In this document: positions 57,650 through 64,000 of the stretch, piece by piece
Layout of the letters: every line of letters starts with the position of its first letter
How positions within the stretch are numbered: position 1 is the first letter of the stretch
Source of the DNA: Trichostrongylus colubriformis
Taxonomy: Eukaryota > Nematoda > Chromadorea > Rhabditida > Trichostrongylidae
NCBI GenBank assembly: GCA_963978905.1
Contig: OZ022256.1
Span: 50,082,001 to 50,146,000 of the forward strand
Length of the DNA: 64,000 nucleotides
Reading direction: 5' to 3'
Program-made: the position numbers and the translations under genes
Notes under the pieces: model-generated
What the model saw: the letters and a program-made list of their open reading frames with translations, nothing else
Database searches by the model: none
Told to the model about the DNA's origin: nothing

Positions 57650-58830
57650 AAATGAAAACAACAGTATGTTCTATGTTAAATTGGCCACAAAAAATTAGCT
57701 GGAATGGGATTATGTTCATCGCGTTCTAGTTTCGCCACTAAGCAAGTTCACTACAAGGAGCCGTGAGCGTGAGTAGGGCCGCGTTCCTACTTTGCGGTGA
57801 CGGCGATGGGCGTGGCTGCTTGTCTCAGCGTCTCCGTAATTCTGCGCACCTTCCCCGTGCCACTCTTCCTCGTTGCCTATTAACGTAGCCCCTCCTTGCC
57901 GGTGAAAAGTATGACTGTAGCCTAAGAAATCAAATTAGAAAATACAACACATATGACAATACTGCGAAGTTCGGATGGGAATCAGGAGCCGGCTCTGACA
58001 CGACTAGAAACACTCCTAGCAAGACAAGCCACAATTTTCAATCGATAATGTGGTGATTAGGCCAAAAATAAGCGTCATCCCACGCGCTTGCCGTGCAACG
58101 CGATGCATACAAGCTGGGGATCGAGCGTTTCGGTGCTAAAATGTCTGCAGTATCTTCCCCTATGTTTTTCTGTTGTTCTCGCCATCTTTACAATACACTA
58201 AAACAATGCTTTTGCACGATATTGCGATTTTTGTGGAAATTGGCGTGAAACTTTGATAACCGCATTTACAATCCACTTCTGCAACCACATTCGTGCCACC
58301 AATAAAATATTAGCATATACAGATACAGGCTCTGATGGCTCGTAGAACAATAGATGGAGGAAGGAAGGATTAGAATAAATTGTCAAGGAATCTTTCCAAC
58401 ACGATAATGTGATTGGGAAGCCTCCCGTGCTCATTATTATACGCACACATTGTTTTTATCAGATCAGTTCACTTACTTTCCTGGGTGAGTAGATCTTCGG
58501 CTATGAGTGGATATCCAGATTGCACCCTTTTCGCATAGCCACGGTGACACCAGGGCGCTACTCTCACTGTGCCTTTTCAGCATCGCCGGTTCCTCCTGCT
58601 CCTCACCCCCTATATTTAGATGAACTTCGGTCTTTCAGCTGTAGAGCCAAACAAACGCTATAGGCCATATGGCCCTGTATTTGACCTCGTGCAGCTATAT
58701 AAGCGAAATCTTTGCGAGTGAATCGCTCTGTGATGCATTGTGGGGGTTATTAATCAAATGACTGTAAAATATGTATTTTCACCACATATTATACATTATG
58801 TTTCACAAATGTACGTTTAAGCTGAGATCA
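57650..58830. other. G4 intron, nothing firm
   Basis: 57780-57920 has a GC-rich repeat with ends 'ccgcgttcctactttgcgg' and 'gaaaagtatgactgtagcc'. The minus strand at 58198-58446 has an 82-codon open frame without a convincing motif. A TATA-like word is at 58694. Confidence 0.3.
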
Positions 58831-58931
58831 CCTGAGTGGATTGTAAAGGATATAAAACATGTTTGTCGTGAATGGAATCCAAGGAATGAATCGCAGTGAC
58901 ACAAACAGAAGGAGAATCAGTTGTACTGCCA

Positions 58932-60993
58932 CTGAAATTTGAGAGTTAAGGGAGTAAAGGTAAAGGGAGAATACATGTCATATGGCTAGCCTTACTACTA
59001 CTTGCTTACACTTGCACTTTCAGTTTATTGAGCTGAAGCGAGCATCAGCATGGAACGTGCTTCTTTCTATTCTCCATCGGTTCGATTCGACTTCCTCACT
59101 GATTTGGATCTTGTGCGAAAACTACATTTTTTTTGTGAATCTGTCTGTAACCCCTTTCAGTTGCCCACTCGCCATAATACTCTTTGGCTAGGCTTCACGA
59201 TGGTTCCAGCCTTTTCTATACGCCGGTGGTCCGAGTAATAGCAGATATTATCGTCCGACCCCTTTTGCTATAGTTTGTCGTAATGACCTCAACATCCTGG
59301 GGCGAACGGTGAAGTTCAACAGCTACTTTCATCCCTTCTCCTGGACTACCCCTTCTCCTATGACGATAACACCCTTTGTCCAGACCCGCTGATATGTCTT
59401 CCCCCACATGACCACGTATACCAGCATGTTTTCAGATAAGGCGGAAACAAGAGAGAGCTGGGCTTTGAAGTTCCGCTTCATTCTACGCATGGTTTATCCT
59501 AGGGTGTTCCGAATACTACTTAACTAGGGCCCGGAATGTTATATAAAAAGTAACAACTTTAATCATCTAGTTGCACTCGTATAGTATATCTCAAATCATA
59601 GCTTGTGAACCCCTGGACAAAGGTCATTGAGCAGCTACCCCATTATTGGGGGTAGGTGGTGGAAGACATTGATGATTATATTGCGTATATATAATTATAT
59701 ACGTATAACTAAAAGCTTCAAGGTAGTAAAGTCCTGAAAAAGATTTGTGTGTCGCAACACTTATGCACCAACCTAGTATGCTGCATGTGGACAGCTTCAC
59801 TGGTCCTCCAGTACTATTTTGGCCACTCTATCCCACGTACAGAAAAATTGGGTACGAGATGGCGAACAGACGATAGAGAACTTCCGTTTCGAACCCAGGA
59901 TACGAACCCTCAGATCATAACGGCCAACTCGCACGCTACACCACTAAGCAAATTATCGAAGCATACATTCAAGTTTTAGAGGGAACCTGCTTGATGTTCT
60001 TCCCTTTACATTTTATTGTTTTTCATTTGGAAAGAAAACATGCTTATGATAAGTAATAACAGGCACCTATTATGGAAGCCATTATAAATAATCGGAACTC
60101 TCGACGCATTGCAAATACTTTGCCACGGTCGCGTTGTGCAGTCGTTCTCACATCTATCTGAAATGCTTAAAAAAGTTGCAAAATTGGATATTGCTTGTGA
60201 GGGTTTGTTGTTATAAATGAAGGCCACCTGAAATACAGCGTCAACACACATGAGACCATTACCATGAATCCGGACTCGAAACGATGAAAAATGGTTGATA
60301 TGGGCAACGACAAAAATACAAATCCGGCCCCTCCATCTATTCGATTTTGCCGTATGTGCTACCTTGAACACGCCCTGACACTTGAACTACGTAAGCGGAA
60401 TGAGATCAGGTCATCCAATGGCTATCCACAGGACGATGGTCTGAGTGTCCCGATACACACTAGGGCGCAGGGGAAACCTGAGTTCGGATTTTTTTGGTTG
60501 ATCGAAGATCAAGGGCATAGCAGTACATGGCAAGGAATGGAAGATCAGATCGTCTGCAAACATATGCGATATCGCGATGATTGTGGACAGGAACAGTTAC
60601 AAAGTGTGTCCTCCAGGTCATTAAATTTTTCACCTGAAAACTCGTGCGAGGAAGGAAGGACACACTGCGCGTCGCTTGAGGCATGATGGTTCACTGGAAT
60701 ATCTTTGTTCGCTACAGGAGGAATGTAAAACGATGCTGGCGCAAGTTCAAGGCTTTTGATGAACAACGGAGCAGCAGGTGACACAGGCAATGTCAGTCGA
60801 ATCGAGCCCCTCACAGTGGTCGCTTTCGTCCGTATCCTATCACCAACCGCACGCTCGTCGTACATTGTACATTGATTACTTCGAAGAGTTAAATTGAAAT
60901 AGGGAGACCCTCTTAGGGCCTAGAAATGACCACAATCACCTGTTTGTAATTCTCATTGTCATTAAGTAGTTCAAAAAAAGTAGTGCCACATAC
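58932..60993. other. G4 region between TM5 and TM6/7 exons
   Basis: The expected TM6 exon was not recognised. The stretch contains a tRNA-like piece at 59884-59950 and several unconserved open frames (for example 60291-60686 plus, 60006-60371 minus). A minus-strand piece at 60720-60860 (SPAAPLFIKSLELAPA, FYIPPVA) resembles RTE 3'-terminal sequence seen near 28380 and may be a LINE scrap. Confidence 0.3.
59884..59950 (-). repeat. tRNA-like sequence, possible SINE head
   Basis: The minus strand has an A-box-like 'tagtggtgtagcgtgc' and a B-box-like 'gggttcgtatcc', spaced as in a tRNA, followed by a second 'gggttcgaa'. The anticodon stem does not pair, so it is not a working tRNA gene. A tRNA-derived SINE is the likeliest reading. 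Confidence 0.35.
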
Positions 60994-61399
60994 CTTGGAA
61001 GGAGCGTCGTGCTTTTTGCGAAGGGCGTAAAATAGGTAGCAATATGAGAATATAAGAAATATACTGTTGGCAGTCAGAAAAATTATAGCACTCATAAAAT
61101 AAATTCTTGTCACATTGGGGCTGAAATTCTGACTGCTTTGTGACAATGGTGGGAAAATAGAATAAAATTATCATGGGCATACTTTTTGAATCCTGGCACT
61201 AGACCTCCTCTTCCGATTTTTATAAGCTTCACATCACTGCTTAAAGCTGCTAATGAAAATGCATAGCCTGGGATGGTCTGCATAGCGATTGCCGTCTTCA
61301 GACGACATCCACACCATAGCTAGAACGTAACGAGAAAATTTCTGATGCAAATTACTCCAGGTTACGATTTAACGCTCGATTACTTTAGGATGTAATGAA

Positions 61400-62480
61400 G
61401 ATAGCACTTGACTGTCCCTAGTTCTGGATAGCATTCAGGCTACATACCTAGGATGAAGAAACTGAAAGTCGATTGAGTGGTGGTTGACTGAACGTCAAGA
61501 AAGCATCAATTATGATGTTCGATACTTTTTCTTCTAACTTTTTTATTATTCTAAAGCGTGCAATACTGCTCATATTTTAAAAAAAAACCGGTATCAGCGA
61601 CGGATTATCTGGCGTAAATCGTCGCACCATCATCACTTCGTTTAATGTGGATAAAACGAAAAAGGGAAGCTTTGCATTAGTCTCGCTGCGAGAAGTTCAA
61701 TGACCAATAAGAAGGCGAATTTGGATGGGCTTCTCGGTGGAAACGCAAAAATTCCCTTCTTCTTTACCTTCACGCAAGGCTCACACTTTTTTGCACCTAC
61801 ATTCACAAGTACAGTTGTTGCTCGTCCATGTTACGCACAAACATATTTCTTTCGGTGCATTATCTTGAAGTGTCAGGAGGACACTATTCAGGAAGAGTTG
61901 TCACGATATTTTTGAATGTTTCCAAGCTCATTTCGTCAGTCACCTTTCAGAGAGCACTAATTGTGGGCTGTAGGAATCACCTTAACTTCCTAATTACAGG
62001 CAAGCGCTTCTTGTGTAATAAAACCTCAGACATCTCTCTCATCGCTAAAATGACACCTTTATCAATGAAAATCGCACGATATTTTTTGAAGACAGATTCT
62101 AAGCCTTCATAAAATAATGGCTGTGCTTGAACAATGCTTTGAATAGTCAATTTGGAGAAGGTATTAATTCCACATGAAAGTGTGAAGATGGGCTAAAAAC
62201 ACAAATTTACACTGCTGTGTTCAGAAGGAAAACCGCTGATGAAGGATGTGAAAATTATACCACTGTAAGGGATCCATTTTCATCTATTATAGCCTTCCTA
62301 TTCTCTGATATCGTTGTCTCAAGTAAGTGAACGCTAATTGCCTCCCAATTACCCTGCACTGATCAAGTGTCGGTGTCTCGCGGTGTTACCACATCACATC
62401 GGTATGTATATTATGAACAGCCGATATCCAGAAAGCAGGAAGGCTATAATAGATAAAAAATGAATCCGTTACAGTGAAAT
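61400..62480. other. Spacer left of Penelope-like pair 3
   Basis: No gene is supported. About 62185-62262 ('ttacactgctgtgttcag', 'gatgaaggatgtgaaaat') reappears in inverse orientation at about 63930-64000, outside the target duplication of the Penelope-like pair. The host sequence therefore carries its own inverted repeat. Confidence 0.4.
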
Positions 62481-62491
62481 AATTTTCACAT

Positions 62492-63124
62492 CTGAATGTT
62501 TAAAAACAGTTGCGACTCCAAAATATTTATTCAAAAGACTCAAAAGACCTCTCAAAAGTCTCGAAACCCTTGAAAATATTTTTGCAATATTTCGGCGTAT
62601 AACGCCTTCTTCAGGCCTGAAACTGTGGTGGTTAGCTAATTATATATGATATAATTGCTTACGGCCCCGTCACAAAAATATTTTTGGCGTGACCCACCCA
62701 GCCAGAGACGAATGGTGCAGGAAATGATAAACCCACCCGGTCGCACCCTTAAATAGTGAGGACGTTACGACAGTAGATATGAGAGAGATCATGCAGTAAT
62801 CAAAAATGATTACTGTGATCAAGTGAAGATATGAAGAATGTCACGTAGTTCGTCCTTACTATTTATTTCTGGTTTATTTCTGGTGATATTTATTTCTGGT
62901 GATAACCGCTTTATTTCAAGGGCCTCCAGAATTTTTCTTTCTACAGGATTGTCTATTGAGCGGTGCACTACTTTAATACCGATTGTGGGGGGTGTTTCAT
63001 GGGCATGTACCTTTGTACGATGATTGGAGAAACTGCTATTGGGATAAGATGATGGATTTACTAATGCTCTGCGGTGTTCATCAATGCGTTTGTAGAGCGG
63101 TCTCTTAGTTTCTCCAACGTACTC
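62492..63124 (-). mobile_element. Penelope-like element 3, minus-strand half
   Basis: It encodes only the end of the GIY-YIG domain (YVGETKRPLYKRIDEHRRAL, ERKILEALEIKRLSPEIN), with a 26-bp internal duplication near 62868-62900. It is 5'-truncated at the YVGET codons and abuts the other half. The left end stops at 'ctgaatgtt', without a tail. The 11-bp word aattttcacat lies outside it at 62481-62491. Confidence 0.85.
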
Positions 63125-63920
63125 AATATTCCGTCCTCCGCCTAATCTCAAACGTATACTCACATATTCAAGGGTTTACGAGGATAGATGTGGAAGAGAG
63201 GGGTGCAGTCACTGTGATAACCATAAAATATGCCAGCTTCGGGGAACGGTATATCTAATAGAATGCCAAGGATGTGGGCAAATGTACGTTGGAGAAACTG
63301 AGAGACCGCTCTACAAACGCATTGATGAACACCGCAGAGCATTAGTAAATCCATCATCTTATCCCAATAGCAGTTTCTCCAATCATCGTACAAAGGTACA
63401 TGCCCATGAAACACCCCCCACAATCGGTATTAAAGTACTGCACCGCTCAATAGACAATTCCGTAGAAAGAAAAATTCTGGAGGCCCTTGAAATAAAGCGG
63501 TTATCACCAGAAATAAATAGTAAGGACGAACTACGTAACATTCTTCATATCTTCACTTGATCACCGTAATCATTTTTGATTACTGCATGATCTCTCTCAT
63601 ATCTACTGTCGTAACGTCCTCACTATTTAAGGGTGCGACCGGGTGGGTTTATCATTTCCTGCACCATTCGTCTCTGGCTGGGTGGGTCACGCCAAAAATA
63701 TTTTTGGGATGGGGCCGTAAGCAATTATATCATATATAATTAGCTAACCACCACAGTTTCAGGCCTGAAGAAGGCGTTATACGCCGAAATATTGCAAAAA
63801 TATTTTCAAGGGTTTCGAGACTTTTGAGGGGTCTTTTGAGTCTTTTGAATAAATATTTTGGAGTCGCAACTGTTTTTAAACATTCAGATAACCATGAGAC
63901 TCCGGAACAGCACAATATTA
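63125..63920 (+). mobile_element. Penelope-like element 3, plus-strand half
   Basis: Open from about 63127 to 63560: FRPPPNLKRILTYSRVYEDR, CGREGCSHCDNHKICQLRG, VYLIECQGCGQMYVGETER, ERKILEALEIKRLSPEINSK. The Cys-rich knuckle and GIY-YIG core are intact, but the reverse transcriptase is absent. Arms are roughly 97-98% identical by eye. Beyond 'cattcag' (63887) it has the about 33-nt tail, then aattttcacat (63921-63931), the second copy of the target duplication. Confidence 0.85.
63765..63805 (+). ncRNA. Hammerhead-ribozyme-like fold in Penelope-like element 3
   Basis: CTGAAGA (63765-63771) matches the hammerhead box CUGANGA. It is followed by a GC stem-loop (ggcgt-tat-acgcc), then GAAA (63786-63789) and an A/T hairpin (aaatatt/aatattt, 63787-63805). 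Hammerhead motifs are known in the terminal repeats of Penelope-like elements. Stem I pairing is weak here, so activity is unproven. An inverse copy lies at about 62588-62616. Confidence 0.5.
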
Positions 63921-64000
63921 AATTTTCACATCCTTCATCAGCAGTTTTCTGAACACAGCAGTGTAAATTTATGTGTTTTTTGCCCATCTTCACGTTTTCT

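Larger units (their letters stand above)
57523..61319 (-). pseudogene. Chemoreceptor G4, partial (TM4-TM7)
   Basis: Exons: 61183-61319 (TM4, LWCGCRLKTAIAMQTIPGYA), 60994-61120 (TM5, FLTANSIFLIFSYCYLFYAL), 58832-58931 (VAVQLILLLFVSLRFIPW) and 57523-57646 (TM7, LYSGIGAYLLLIFSAELRQH, stop 57523-57525). Sizes and phases match G2. The TM6-start exon expected between 58932 and 60993 was not found, and the TM1-TM3 exons are not visible upstream; a decayed TM3-like piece (LNRLS) may lie near 61460. It may be a pseudogene, or a gene whose missing exons have diverged beyond recognition by eye. Confidence 0.6.

Noticed and set aside
62228..62255. 'ctgatgaaggatgtgaaaa' as another hammerhead core
   Set aside because: The bases between the two boxes cannot form a stem, and the word lies in host sequence outside the element.
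19491..63920. Head-to-head Penelope-like pairs as chimeric-read artefacts
   Set aside because: The arms differ by substitutions and private indels, and each pair has a target duplication around the whole unit, which an artefact would not create.

Overview
The window looks like nuclear DNA of a clade V parasitic nematode, most likely a hookworm-type strongylid. Three things point that way. Introns end in TTTCAG and exons are small. The protein-coding genes are nematode-type seven-transmembrane (7TM) chemoreceptors. The transposons (RTE-type LINEs with TAAG tails, Tc1/Tc3 and mariner relatives, Penelope-like elements) are typical of such genomes. No bacterial, rRNA or CRISPR features were seen. 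The species is an inference.

The backbone is an old duplicated block carrying (a) a minus-strand chemoreceptor gene of eight recognisable exons and (b) a plus-strand small gene for a Pro/Gln/Tyr-rich protein with a cysteine-rich membrane tail (CYSTM-like). Receptor copies: G1 (8431-12113, chimeric and broken), G2 (23833-36444, all exons open, 312 aa predicted), G3 (40996-53983, all exons open, 311 aa) and G4 (57523-61319, partial). CYSTM copies: a complete three-exon gene at 55735-57127, and three relics near 4602-6385, 17304-17481 and 38784-38962. Exon sizes and splice phases are conserved between G2 and G3, which is the best evidence that these are real genes.

Mobile DNA fills the introns and spacers. 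0-9 kb: an RTE fragment inside a terminal-inverted-repeat (TIR) element, a TIR pair, an interspersed repeat and a degenerate Tc3-like element. 9-19 kb: receptor G1, two MITEs, a 146-147 bp tandem repeat and a truncated mariner. 19.5-23.8 kb: a large head-to-head Penelope-like pair. 27.5-36.2 kb (inside G2 intron 1): an RTE nested in another RTE, a palindromic Tc1-like element, repeat fragments and a TA-flanked TIR element. 42.4-46.3 kb (G3 intron): a BEL/Pao-like LTR remnant. 48.9-51.5 kb (G3 intron): a Mutator-like TIR element with a Penelope-like element inside it. 52.4-53.7 kb (G3 intron 1): two further TIR elements. 62.5-63.9 kb: a second head-to-head Penelope-like pair.

The most notable signals are these. 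Three Penelope-like insertions share one architecture: an inverted end that stops at the same element position, a tail of about 33 nt at the other end only, a 9-12 bp target duplication around the whole unit, and a hammerhead-ribozyme-like fold near the 3' end. A tract of about 2 kb is nearly identical between G1 and G2 (five differences noticed), set inside much more diverged paralogues. The RTE at 28.35-29.36 kb is a clean twin-priming inversion nested in a second RTE. All identities and alignments here were done by eye.
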